64,000 bases of DNA, taken from Capillidium heterosporum (Eukaryota; Entomophthoromycota; Entomophthoromycetes; Entomophthorales; Capillidiaceae). Position numbers and translations under genes: made by a program. Under the pieces are notes generated by a model. That model was not told the DNA's origin, made no database searches, and was given only the letters and a program-made list of their open reading frames with translations. Positions 44,203-55,841 of the stretch are shown here, piece by piece; the first letter of the stretch is position 1, and each line of letters begins with the position of its first letter. The stretch lies in contig WBMQ01000004.1 of the NCBI GenBank assembly GCA_016630905.1, positions 2,108,001 to 2,172,000 of the forward strand, given 5' to 3'.

Positions 44203-47200
44203 GTAATCAAAGTATACACCTTCAAAATGTCCAATTCAAGGAAACCAGATGTTTTTAAGCGATTATCTGAGAGTATGGAGTCTGAAGCCAAATCGAGCAT
44301 CACTACCAACAAAAGTCAAGAACAAAGTGGTACGGTAAGTGATATCTGTAATAGTGAAAGTTTCTCGCTGTACGAATCGAATGTCGTTAGCCCAGATGAT
44401 CGTATTAGTTTCCACAGTAAATATCCCCTCGAAATGAGAGCAAAAAGGGCTTTGGCCAAGAAATATCCATTGGAATGTGAAAGTAGTTGTAATATTAACA
44501 TTAAGCAAATACTTTGTAGACCAAGTATGCTTTTTATAAACATAGTGCTTACATTAGTCGGTTTTACTTTTCAACGAGCATAACGATACCATAGGCGGCT
44601 GCCTCTACAACACAAAGCCTTATACATTGTCCTTGATCTCCGAATTCATAGCTGCAGAAATAGCATTGGTCAGCAAAAGTATGCCTAGTATAAGCTACTA
44701 CTAACCCAACTACAGTTCTTAAAAAGACCAAAGCCACTCTTGTTTTAGTTAACGAGAATATAGGTGAAGCACTGCGTAGAGGTACCATATGCACATCCAA
44801 ATCGCTAACTTTTAGAGCTGGAAAATGTTGACTTGACCCCAATGCCTTCAAAGGAGTTTTCGTATAATAAATCGCTTGAAAGGCTACAGCATATACTGGC
44901 GCTGAAGAGTACTGGTTCTAGAAATATGGAAAGTGTGATGGATCCGTTGTTGGAGGCTTCCGATGGGATACCTTTTGAATGGAGAATCTCGGTACATAGT
45001 CAGCTGCTTGTACACTAATTGCATATAGATAAGCTGTGTAAGTGCGCTGTTTACCTTTTTAAATAAGGTGAATGAGGACCGCCCTGAGCAACCGCCAGAT
45101 TATTTAAAGATAGATAGGGTTGATACCTTGAGATTGTACTATCTATCTATCCGTTCATTACTGACTATTTTCAGCGAGTCAACCCTTGACATCAACGAAG
45201 ACACATTGGCGTAAATTTTCAATATTACCCTTTTAAAAAGTAGAGATCTAGCAGTATTCAAAATCGAGAGTCATCCAAGTATCTCAAGTAAAGATGGGAA
45301 GGAAGACATGAGTCTATTTGGTGCTTTTTACAACCGGAGTCGTTCTAACATGTAGCCATTTTAAACCAAACCGCTAGCCAAGTTGGATCCGATACCTTGA
45401 AGAAATGGCTGCGATGCCCATTGACGGAAGCAGAAGATATAGTAGCGAGACAGAGCGACGTTGCCACATGTTATAAAAACTTGAATACGAGTATTATAAG
45501 GAGGATGAAAGAGGCGTTGCAAAGAAACAACAACATTTCTACCATTTTATCGAGCATTACGTTGAGAAGCAAGTATATGGATTGGTTGACACTTCATAGG
45601 GTACCTTGTCAAAACATAGTCCAACTATATCTATTTAGTTTTTATCGTCTTGCATTTGCATCTTTCAACTGGTGTTGTGTGATCCTATAAAGGGTATGAA
45701 TATCAGCAAAAAGGTAATGCTTACTTTGATATCAGGCTAACATGTCAAGATCAAAGGTGATCTGGTTCAGGGAATAGCTAAAGTGGCGCATCTAATAGCA
45801 TCAACGGTAAATACATGTTATATACACTCTAATAGCTTTAGATTGCATTCGAGAATATCGCCGGTGATGAAAATGTACACATACTCAAGGGAAAGGATGC
45901 AGTAAGCTACCTATTAGATCTGGAGCTAAAGGTACAGATCCTAGATACTTACAGGGAAATATATGACGGATTGGAAAACATACTAGTGCCGTTGAATGTA
46001 TACAACTACTAACATCGTTAGTCCAGTACCGTACTAAAGCTAAAGTGCAGTTTACCTAAGCATATAAAGAGCTTAAACATAGTCTACTACCCACAACTCG
46101 GATACCTCATTGCCATTCAAGGCAAGGCCTTTGACATCAACAAGGAGGTATCAAAGGATTGGGAGCTTCAAGTAATTTTAGCACAAATCCAAACTATACT
46201 TGAGCTACTGATAGTTTGGATCGGAAACTGCCATATACTATAAGAATAGCGACGTCCGAGGTAATAGGCTTTAAATATACCTGTAGCCAAATAAATGTAG
46301 ATCTAGATGAAAAAGTCGGTGATGTCTTTAGTTTAATAACAGGCACTTGCTATCGCTTACATATATTAATTTGCAAAGACAGAGAAATCGAACTGGTCTA
46401 TGAACTTTCAAAGAAGGTGTCTTACTACATGGATGCGATAAACAAGGCTTCGGAAATCTGTGGTGAGATGGAATGGTAGTTTTACCATGCATGCTACATC
46501 TTGTTGAACCTTATCAAGCCTAATCTCTTTAGCTTCGGTTGCCCATACCAACAAATATAGCTTGCCCAACATTACCGACTATCCGACTTTAAACATTACA
46601 GATGGAAGGTATACATCTGCCACAGCTTAATTGAGCCAACAGCGTAGGAATGCAATAATTGAGTTGTCCAAGAATGGGTTTGTCGCCAACTCCTACAACC
46701 TATTTCTACCCAACAACAATGCCAACTCACCAATGCCTTTCTTCATACTGAATGGCGCCAACTCATCCGGCAAAAGTGTCTACCTTAAGACGGTAACAAT
46801 CAATTCGAAGCCATATTTGACATTTGAAAGATTGCTTTAATAGTATTATGGCACATGTTGGAAGGTACGACACTTCAATATATTGCATAGTAAAGCCAGC
46901 CTATTCATAGCTTCGTGCCAGCTGAATTCTCAGAGATCTTTCCTTGTGACCAAATTTTTACTAGGTTTTCGGTCAACGAGTCGGTCTCCAAGGTAGCCTT
47001 GCAATGTTTTCCATTGGTACTAAAGTGGTATGCAGTGCCAAAGTGCCTTTAGTCAAGACATTCAGCAAATCCAAAAGTTTCTATCGGTTTGTACCAGCCG
47101 TTCTTTACTGCTACTTGACGAGTTTGGTAGAGGAACTAGGACCAGTGGTACCCATATCCTTTAAAACTCGCATATAACCTCATTTTAGACGGCATTGGGC

Positions 47201-48258
47201 TGTTTTGTGGTCTAGTCAAGTATATTCTTAGTATGGATGCTAATAGACGTCCCAGAGTTCTAATTACTACCCATTTCAATGGTATATTGATATCCATAGC
47301 CCTCAACTAACCAGCTAGAAATATCCAAAAACAACTTGCTGGGAAGCTTGAGTAGCCAGATCCATTGGTACAAGATGGAGGTGCAGATGGACTTCAATGA
47401 CAACTTGACGTTTCTATACAAGTGCTCCTACATTGCTTTATCTTTTCAACTAACTGATGCATTAGACTTAAGCCAGGAAGCTCTTTACAGTCGTGGGGGT
47501 TGTATTGTTCGAAGATGGCCGGCATACCTCAGGATATCCTAACTAGAGGTAATATATACATCAAATTGATAGTTTAAGGAGTATAAATAGCAAATGAAAT
47601 AGTCGACAACCTAAATGAATTCAAGACTCCATCGGTCATTGTAACAAAGGGGGATAAGGAGAAGCTCTGGTGCTTTGAACAAATAATCGAGAAGTTGAAG
47701 GCAACCGACATTGCTGCTAACAACGTCAAAGAGTTCTTGGGTTGGGTGAAGCATATGCTCGATAAGTTCAATTTATGAGCTGTATATCTCAATAAATTAC
47801 AACTTTCTTAACATACATATTCGGTTTTATTTGCTAGCATAGTATCACTTTAAAGTAAAAATATACGAGGTATTGTACCCTAGCACTGCAGTTTAAAGCC
47901 AAATAAATCGATTGATTTCCTACCTTTGGTGGTGAAGTAATATACTTTGAAAAGGCAACCCAACGTTTAGTCAGTTGAGGCGATAGGAGTAAGGTTGCTG
48001 AAGGTAATTATTGGATCGATGTATTGTTGCTTGACCCAGTTGAGGAAATCGATCTCACGTTGAGCAATATAAATAAAGAGCAAGTTGGTAGTACATTTCA
48101 GCGTATTATCCTGGAAAGTTGAAGTCTTAAAAGCATACCCAGTCTTTTCAGTATTGTTTATCATCAAGCTGGTTATGTGGCACGTCGAAGCTTGAAGGAT
48201 CTCAATGAAGCTGGGACCCAAACTCAAGTCACCTTGAAGTTCCAATTTATAGAGTGGG
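44203..48258 (-). repeat. Right arm of long inverted repeat
   Basis: Reverse complement of 10511-14567 with about 99.8 % identity by eye and one single-base deletion at 46849-46857. It contains the second MSH5 and the 3' end of the F-box/LRR gene. Beyond 48258 the F-box gene continues but matches the left side only as distant homology. Confidence 0.95.
44227..47778 (+). pseudogene. MSH5: MutS homologue MSH5 (right copy, probable frameshift)
   Basis: Same exon-intron layout and nearly the same sequence as the left copy, including Walker A (NGANSSGKSVYLKT), Walker B (LLLLDEFGRGT) and the MAGIPQDILTR region. At 46849-46857 this copy reads GTATTATGG, where the left copy reads GTATTTATGG. The exon here begins after ...TTTGAAAG and codes for the helix just behind Walker A. 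One missing T shifts the frame in that exon and would remove Walker B and the rest. Using the later acceptor TTTAATAG does not restore the frame. A few missense differences are seen, such as His for Tyr near the C-terminus. The copy is therefore called a probable pseudogene; a sequencing error cannot be excluded. Confidence 0.7.
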
Positions 48259-49224
48259 CCTGAGCATCGTACATCCTTGAAAAGGGAGTCGTCAAGCTCA
48301 CCACTTAGTTTGAGCTGGCGTAATTTCGGTAGACTAAACAACAGGATCATTGACTCGGTATTGAAAGTGGCTTCCGAATATTGGCATAATTGGAGGTCGG
48401 CGTACCTAAGGTCGTTAAAAAGTTGACAAAAATCAACGAATCAGTTTTGGTACGGTGAGTCGAATACCTTTTAAACCTCTCATTCTCCAATTTACCATCA
48501 TAGTTGTAGTATTCGACACTGGGAGAGCTTTCGTTGTTCACACAGCAGCTCCTTAAGCTTGGGAAAACATTTCATTGAGATATACTTTAAAATATGGGGG
48601 TGTGCCTTCAACTCTAACTTCACTAGGTTTGCAAAGCAGGACATATTTCAAATTTAGTCCTGAACTCAAATGTATCTGCAAAATTAGAACTCTAAGGTTG
48701 GGAAAAAGGTTGTTAATATCGACTAACAGTTGGGAGTTGTACGTGTAACAGGTTAAATATAATGATGTAAGCTAAATAAAAATAATGTTAGTAAATAAAA
48801 GATTGTCACGTTTGAAATGCTATGAAAATCAATTAATAGGTATAGTAGTAAAATCATTAGGAACAAAAGTTTTTAAATTTACCTTTAGTCCTACTAGCTG
48901 GGTTCTTTTTGTAGTGTCAAGTACATCCCAAAGCAACTCCAGATGCTCGAGGTTGGGGAGGAGGTGGTATACATTAAAAAATTTGTTGGTGATAAAAGGG
49001 CCCATCTTCTTAACGTACTTTCCGTATTTTCGTACCCAACTCTTTACTTCATTAGAATTACTTTCAAACAGACAGGGAAATTTTACATCTTCAAAGATAA
49101 AGGGTGTGAATATGCCAATACACTGATCATCGTAGTAAGGCTGCTTATCTGATTCCGAAAACTTGATGTAGCTCAATATCTCTTCAACTACATAGTTGGG
49201 AAGTTGTGTTTTGGAGATACTCAT
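47967..49224 (-). CDS. F-box-like leucine-rich-repeat protein
   Basis: The protein opens MSISKTQLPNYVVEEILSYI, an F-box-like start (LP..VV.EIL.YI). It then has irregular leucine-rich repeats: HLLPNLEHLELLWDVLD, LFPNLRVLILQIHLSSG, FSLPKLRQLKLSGELD and GPLYKLELQGDLSLG. Several exons are separated by short introns; the last open block is 47967-48350. F-box proteins recruit targets to SCF ubiquitin ligases; whether this one binds Skp1 is not shown. Such F-box/RNI-like genes are strongly expanded in Conidiobolus-type fungi (family knowledge). The 3' 290 bp lie inside the right inverted arm; the rest lies outside. It points tail-to-tail at the right MSH5. Some internal exon limits remain uncertain. 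Confidence 0.65.
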
Positions 49225-49953
49225 AGTATTTATTGCTTAAAAGTAACATCATTCTTCTTTTATAGACTTGAGGTTAAAGTGATTATTTTAGTTCAGAAAT
49301 AGCTTTACCAAATCTCAACAATGATTTTAACTTTTCTTTCAAGGATGACGTCGATTTCTATTGCTGAAGGTTGTATTGAGAAGTTTCTAGTTTTTCATCG
49401 TTTGGAATTAATTGAAAGGGGTATGTATTTATTTTATAGGTATCCTTATGAAATTCGGGATCAGCGAATCCAATTATTATAAACGAAGCCGTAAGTACCA
49501 AACTTTAAAGTTATATGTTGATGAGAGAAGGCTTTCTTGTAGTTCATAAAACAAACTATAGAAACTTGATTTAATAGACATTAGGGATAGAGCTATTAAC
49601 TGTACCGCCAAGTTCTAAATATCTAAAGACATGGAGCTTTTATATATTTTCTATGGAGCTAAAAGCTGCTACCTTTTGACTCTGTGAGAATACCGAACAC
49701 TTGCCTTAACAGTCCATCCTCAGTTCGTAAAGGTGACACTTTACCAATCCAAACTCGACGCATCACTGTCCCAAGATATACTCTGGGGGGACGATATACA
49801 CTTTCGTTCAAAAAGGAAGTTGTATTACTTGAGTATTTCCTTCAGGCCAATCGATAACCGGAACAACTAAATTTTCGAAACAATTTCAAAATCTGTCAAA
49901 GTTTAAAAGGTAGTCATGCAAAAGTTGGATACCCATTTCAACAAAATATAAGA
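49225..49953. other. Divergent intergenic region
   Basis: Between the F-box start and the uridine phosphorylase start, so it holds both promoters. No specific element was recognised. Confidence 0.45.
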
Positions 49954-51040
49954 TGTCTGGAAAAACTATTAGTGCCAACTTCCCCGTCGATGAGGAGGGT
50001 CGTGTCCACCACATGTCGGTAAAGAAGGGAGACGGTAACGAATATGTATCCTAATAAAACTAACCATTTATATTAAGTTGCCAACCGTATCATGACTGTT
50101 GGAGATAGTACCCGTGCCTGGAAGGTAGCCAAACTTTTGGATGAAGCTAAGGAGGACCTCAAAGTTGTTACTAGTGGAAGAGGGTTCACCACTATTACTG
50201 GGCACTACAAGTCTGTCCCTGTCTCTATTATTTCTATTGGGATGGTAATTTACTTTTTAGTTCTCATTTCCAACATTTTATTATAGGGCTTAGCTATGAT
50301 GGACTTCCTTATTAGAGAAGTAAGAGCCGTTGTAGATGGACCCATGTTTATTGTCAGGTAACACCTTTATTTGGTAGTTAGTTTCTCATTACAAATAGAT
50401 TTGGTTCATGCGGTTCATTGCGTGATGGAGTCCCAGTTGGTTCCCTAGCTTTAGCCTCCGAGTCAGCCGCTGCCATTAGAAACTACGACTACTTTGTCGA
50501 CTCTGAAGCTGCTAACCAGGAACCTTACTATCTTACTAAACCAGTCCCAGGTGACAAAGAGTTTGAAGATGTCGTAAGTCTTATGTTTTTTATTTTGATT
50601 TACAAAATATGCCTTCTATCCTGTCACTTTTAAAACCAACTCTGATTTAGATCAAATCTTTGGCTTCCCCTGAAGATAAATTGTTCACCGGTTTAAACAT
50701 TTCGGCCGACAGTTTCTACAGCTCCCAAGGTATCCCATCCGTTTTAAATAATTTTCTAATATATGTAGGTCGCATCGCCAGCCACTTCCGTGACGATAAC
50801 GAGAGTCATATTGAAAAGGTCAAGGCCAAGTATCCCAACATTTTAAGTTTCGAGATGGAGTCCTACCATCTCTACCACCTCGCCGCATGCTCCCTCGACA
50901 ACTCCCTTCGTGTCTACGCCGTCCACATGGTGTTCGCCGACCGTGTCAACGACATCTTCTTAGATGACGACTTGAAAGATAGGATCGAACCTACCTCGGG
51001 CAAATTGATCATCGAAGCCCTTTCTAAAGTTCAGATTTAA
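49954..51040 (+). CDS. Uridine phosphorylase (nucleoside phosphorylase family)
   Basis: Splits uridine to uracil and ribose-1-phosphate in pyrimidine salvage. Six exons (to 50034, 50078-50244, 50287-50357, 50399-50573, 50651-50729, 50769-51040) give about 281 residues. Motifs: ANRIMTVGDSTRAWKVAKLL (phosphate-binding GD.....A), FTTITGHYKSVPVSIISIGM, the FGSCGSLRDGVPVGSLALAS segment and ILSFEMESYHLYHLAA, with the ribose-binding EME triplet. These are typical of the Udp subgroup rather than purine nucleoside phosphorylase. The intron between exons 5 and 6 is 39 bp. The start fits the N-terminal KTISANFPVDEEGRVHH. Confidence 0.88.
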
Positions 51041-51707
51041 GATCTACTAGTAAAGATTTTAAATATGCTGTGTTTCTATGATTGCGTTTAAAAGATTAAT
51101 GACAGGTACATATGTTAGTTTTAGTACAGCAGTTTACTGTGCTGTACCTTTCCAATAGCTTTGTACATATTCTTAATACCATAAGGTAGCAAGTATAAAT
51201 GCTATTTAAGTACTAGTATAGCTTTAAGTTGACTTTTTGTATTGACAAATATAATACTACCTTCAAAACTGTGCTTTAACTCAGGTTAACCATAAAAGTC
51301 CTTTTCTACAGTTATGCATTAATCTGTAAATTCTTTAAACTATTTAACTTTTGAAGTTATTAGTAAACCCATATATAGATACATCTAACTAGTTCCTTTG
51401 CAATTTGTAAATCTGTATTTTCGATTACGTTTCCAAGTATCCATACCTATGCTTGTTTAATGGATGATTCTAGATAAAATCGAAATTTCCAGTTCATTCA
51501 AATTTGGTATAGAAATGGGAATTGGAAGCTTTGAGGTGCATCTCAAATTGTTAAACTTACTATATTAGACATGTTTTCTAAACTTAACATCATTTTGATG
51601 TGAAATATACTAGTATTCACATAAATATCACTTTTAACTTAAATGAAAAGTATATAAAGGGCTTAAAATAGAGCAGGAGTCAATTCAAATTGAAAATTGA
51701 ATCTAAA
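51041..51707. other. Intergenic region
   Basis: Downstream of uridine phosphorylase and upstream of the Hsp20 pseudogene; AT-rich with no gene visible. Confidence 0.5.
51651..51658 (+). promoter_or_regulatory. TATA box of the Hsp20 pseudogene
   Basis: TATATAAA lies 50 bp before the ATG-like start at 51708, a plausible surviving core promoter. Confidence 0.4.
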
Positions 51708-52131
51708 ATGTTTTTATCCAAAGTCTTTAATAATTAATCCCCATGGACATCACAACTGGCCCTTGCATGGATTATTTTCAAAAGTTGGTCCCATTTCAGG
51801 TCGTACCACAATCCTACCCTCTGTCGATATCTACGAGAATGAGAAGTAGTTCAAAATCTATGTTGAGTTGTTTAGTATCAAGAAAGAGGACATCAAATTG
51901 GACCTTACAACAACATGCCCTCAACATTTATAGCGAATTCAAGCGCGAGGAAGTCAATGATACTAACCACTTACGCTATTTTAATAGAGTCTTTGGTAGC
52001 TTTCGTCGTGCAATTGCCTTGTCAAATGGTGTCTTAACGGACAATGTCAAAACAAAGTTAACAATGAGGTGCTGGAAGTTAAATTTCCCAAGAATGAAGC
52101 TTCCCAACGTAAGACTATCACCATCTCATAA
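51708..52131 (+). pseudogene. Small heat-shock protein (Hsp20/alpha-crystallin) pseudogene
   Basis: Read in changing frames, the region encodes a typical fungal Hsp20. It has a start MFLSKVFNN followed by a stop, then SVDIYENEK and another stop where a Glu is expected, then FKIYVELFSIKKEDIKLDL. After a frameshift comes EFKREEVNDTNHLRY and RVFGSFRRAIALSNGVLTDN. After a second frameshift comes EVLEVKFPKNEASQRKTITI with a normal stop at 52131. The alpha-crystallin landmarks are all recognisable, so the gene died recently. At least two nonsense changes and two frameshifts exclude a working protein, and no intron placement removes them all. Confidence 0.8.
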
Positions 52132-53066
52132 TTTTATTACTCTTGTGCTTCTATAAGGGTATATTGTGTGGTCAAACAAGCATTTTTTACTGTACAAGTT
52201 CCTTTTGTATTTCTAATTCTATACTTTGCTCATCAACAGCTATATTATGAGCTTAGTGTATTAGATGCAACTTTTAAGTATATATTGAAAGTACATATAT
52301 GTGGTATATACATAAAATAAATAAATTTTTCAGTATCAAATACTTTGGTGATGCTTTGATACTATTTTTTGTCTATAAATACATTGAGTAGCAAAAATTG
52401 GATAGTTGTCGATTTTGAAATTAAATATTTGTTCTATTAGTGTGTAATCTCAAGTTTAATCGTTATAAGTATGGCAAAGGATATTGATTTCACCTAATCT
52501 GAATATACATAAATTTATATCGAATATATATTATATAATTCTATATTATGCTACATATATTTCAATTGCTCAGTTGAATGAGGCTTTGAAAGCTATTATG
52601 GTATACAACACACCTTTACATTTCAAATATATATTCCCACTATATTTACTTGTCACAAAGTTGAAACTTGAAGACACTGGTGTAGTTTGCTGTCGTTGTT
52701 ATCAAGGTTGTATCTTATAAAATATCTGTTCATATTCTCCAAGCCATGGTTTGAAGCAAAAGGACAGTGGTAAAGTAGACTGTTAAACCTTATTTAACTC
52801 AAAGATTTCAATTATACAAATATATAGCATATCATGGAAGGCTATCTTATGGTCAATAACCAACATAGTAGTGATCGTAAATACTGATTTTAATCACTAC
52901 CTCGGTCTAGGCTTGATAGATAAACTATAGATCTGTAAGATAGTGATTAGATCTAATCTCATTGAACTAAGCCTTTTCCATCCAATAAACAGCCAGGCAA
53001 TTGGACAAAGTTTGAATTATAAAGGAACAGTAGCAGTTTTAGTCTTTCACTCTCAACCAAACCAAA
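52132..53066. other. Intergenic region
   Basis: About 0.9 kb. A 79-codon frame (52484-52720) with no recognisable family is present; it is not called. The last part should hold the NFU1 promoter. Confidence 0.45.
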
Positions 53067-53931
53067 ATGAAGACGCAAATTCTAGCGAGTGCAAGAGCTT
53101 TCAGTTTACGAACTCTATACCAGTTTAGAACTCTACCCAAATCGAACTACTCAAGTTTAAGCAGGAGTACCAATGCTTCAATTAAGTTCAGCAACCGAGG
53201 CAACTCAGCTGTTTACCAATCAAGTAAGCTTGCATTTTCATTTTATAGCAACTTCATTGCACATTTACATTTATTGATACATTTAAATTTTAGTTCGAAC
53301 CATGTTTATCCAAACCGAAACTACCCCCAATGATAACGCCATCAAATTTTTGCCTGGTACCGAAGTCATGGGCGACAAAGGTTTCGTCGAATACCTTAAC
53401 GCTAGGGAAGCTATGGTCTCCCCATTAGGTAAAAAATTGTTCCAGATCGACGGTGTCCAATCCATCATGTTTGGTAAAGATTTCATCAGCGTCAATAAGG
53501 ACGACAGTATAAGTTGGCCCCAACTCAAACCGGAAATCTTTGCTACCCTTATGGACTTTTTCGCCTCAGGCAAAGCTATCATCGGTGAAGAGGTCAACCA
53601 AGCTTCCGACACTAAAATCCTACCTGAAGATAGTGAGACGGTACAAATGATCAAAGAACTTTTGGAGACTAGAATTCGACCTTCCATCCAGGAAGATGGT
53701 GGTGACATCGAATACTTGGGCTTTGAAAACGGTATCGTCAAGTTGAAGTTACGAGGTGCCTGTAGAACATGCGATTCAAGTACCGTTACCTTGAAGCATG
53801 GTATTCAGAATATGTTGATGCACTATATACCTGAAGTCGAGGGTGTGGAGCAACAACAGGACGAACTGGATAAGATTAGCCACTCTGTCTTTGAGAGTAT
53901 GGAAGGCGAGATTAAAGTGCGAAGAAGTTAG
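53067..53931 (+). CDS. NFU1: Mitochondrial iron-sulfur scaffold protein Nfu1
   Basis: Nfu1 delivers [4Fe-4S] clusters to mitochondrial enzymes such as lipoate synthase. Two exons (53067-53223, 53294-53931) separated by a 70-bp intron give 264 residues. The N-terminus (MKTQILASARAFSLRTLYQF) is a typical mitochondrial presequence. The Nfu N-terminal domain starts at RTMFIQTETTPNDNAIKFLP and includes FGKDFISVNKD. The C-terminal NifU-like domain has RPSIQEDGGDIEYLGFENGI and the cluster-binding CxxC in LRGACRTCDSSTVTLKHGIQ. The end has the usual VEGVEQ segment and a short extra tail. All key residues are intact. Confidence 0.95.
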
Positions 53932-55841
53932 AATTTTTGTAGCGTCTAGGTAGTTCCAATTGATTCGTACGACGGTGATGTATGAATTGGCGATATAGTA
54001 TATTTAATATAAATTACTTTCAATTGTATTGTTTTCTTCAATGTTATGGATTGATTTCACATAAGTTGTATGTACCTATATATTGTAGCTAGTATTTATA
54101 GAGATAATATTAAAATAGTGAATCGTATAATGACTTTAGAGGAGTTATTTTTCATATATAAGTTTCTTTTAGATTCTTGTAAGCCAATCATAAATAGATG
54201 TAACTAGTTTTACTTTAAATATTTTTATTACTGCAAATTCAAATATAAATGAAAAGCAAATCTTTCTTGAGGAAAGTATAGTTTTTGGATGTATAATATT
54301 TCAAACTTACCGAGGATAGCAAAAGATCCAGTTTCTACTACATATATAAACTAATTATCAGAACCTAAAGCCCATTTCTCATTTAGTTTCCCTTTGAAAT
54401 GACTGAAAAGCAATGTAGAAAAGGTTGCAGTTTGGCTTTTTATGGAAAGTACTTTCAATCCGATAATCTCTGGGTCAGAGCTCAACCAAAGCTTATCTTT
54501 TGTGAACATTCAACTTTCATCAATTTTCAAAGAAAAGTACGGCCTTTCACTAAAATTTATTACTCCATTTAGCAAAAATGTTATTCCGAATCTATTATTT
54601 TCACCAAAACTCGAGATTTCTTGATGAAGAATTTGGTGACAAGAGCATCCAAGCAAAAGAACCTGCCCTTTGAAAAGAAAAGATCGTGGATACTGTTCTC
54701 GGCGTATAAACTGCAGGTAGATGGCATAAAGTTCAGGTGATGTATGCTTATCCTAAACTTACAAGTCTTTGTCGTCAGCCAACCCTTACTTTTAAAATCC
54801 TTATTACCCACATCAAACCCTTTATTCTTTAACAATCTGTATACACTTATAAACCTAACTTAAATTATCATTTTGCCATGTTTATTTATAGCTCGGCAAA
54901 CTAGTATAACCGTACCTGCATACATCGCATTACTAATAGCCTTTTATAAGGAGTCATGGTGATGCAGTTAAATAGATTTAGACGACCTGTAACTTGAACT
55001 TGTCCACTGTTGGGATTTTACCTAGGTATAAAAGGTTAGGCTATAACTAGCCAAACTTCCCCTACCTTGAATTAAAGTTCCTGCAAATGAATAGCATCGC
55101 CGCCTTTACTTCAACTTGGATCGTTGTGAAAGTTTGAAGTGTGGTAGAATTTTTTGTAGTTGATTCCAATAGCATAATAAAGAGCCTAAATGACAACCGG
55201 ATATCGGGAAGCAAAAGTAGGTAAAAAAGGTATACGCACACTTCCAATTTCAATTAGAGTATGTTTTGGGAGGTAAACAATAGTGCAAGTTACACTACAA
55301 AAGGTCTATTCCGAATGGATTTACATATGCTTGTATTGTATTCCAGTGCTCCTTCAACAAAACCGCAAATCTGACGTTTAAGGCAAGGGGAGGAATACGC
55401 AACTAATTATAACGATTGGATGGTTGTGCACCTTTATGCCATTTAATTTTTTACTATAATTGGCCACTATCATTTGCCGCCCATTACAATGTGCTGATAA
55501 ACTAGTCCATGTTCTACAAATTTTACTGTAAAAAGTTGACTATATTTCTAGATTAAATAGCATCTTTTTGAGGAATAATTCCAACAATTGGTGGTGCCAA
55601 TTCAAGAAAACTCGAAATTACAAATGGGGCAAGTATTTCTATACGAATTTTGAATAGCTCAGGTCCAAGTACCTTGACTTCAAGGTTCAAGGTAAAGGTT
55701 AATTCTTTAACCGACTCCTTTCATTATAACTTAGTGGACTAGTTGGATCGGTATAAAAGGTGGCAACTCGACAATTGTATTTATTTCGTAACTTTTAGAT
55801 CTAAAATTTTTGATTCAGTTTAATTTAGCTTTTTGAACAAC
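53932..55841. other. 1.9-kb intergenic region
   Basis: Between NFU1 and the permease. Overlapping short frames occur on both strands around 54440-54835 but have no protein-like features shared between them. No gene supported. The last ~100 bp hold the permease promoter. Confidence 0.45.
55752..55758 (+). promoter_or_regulatory. TATA box of the MCT-like permease
   Basis: TATAAAA lies 90 bp before the ATG at 55842. Confidence 0.4.

Noticed and set aside
52484-52720. 79-codon frame between the Hsp20 pseudogene and NFU1
   Set aside because: Low-complexity Ile/Tyr-rich start and no recognisable motif.
54442-54835. Overlapping frames on both strands
   Set aside because: Both are short, and the two strands exclude each other; no splice partner exons found.
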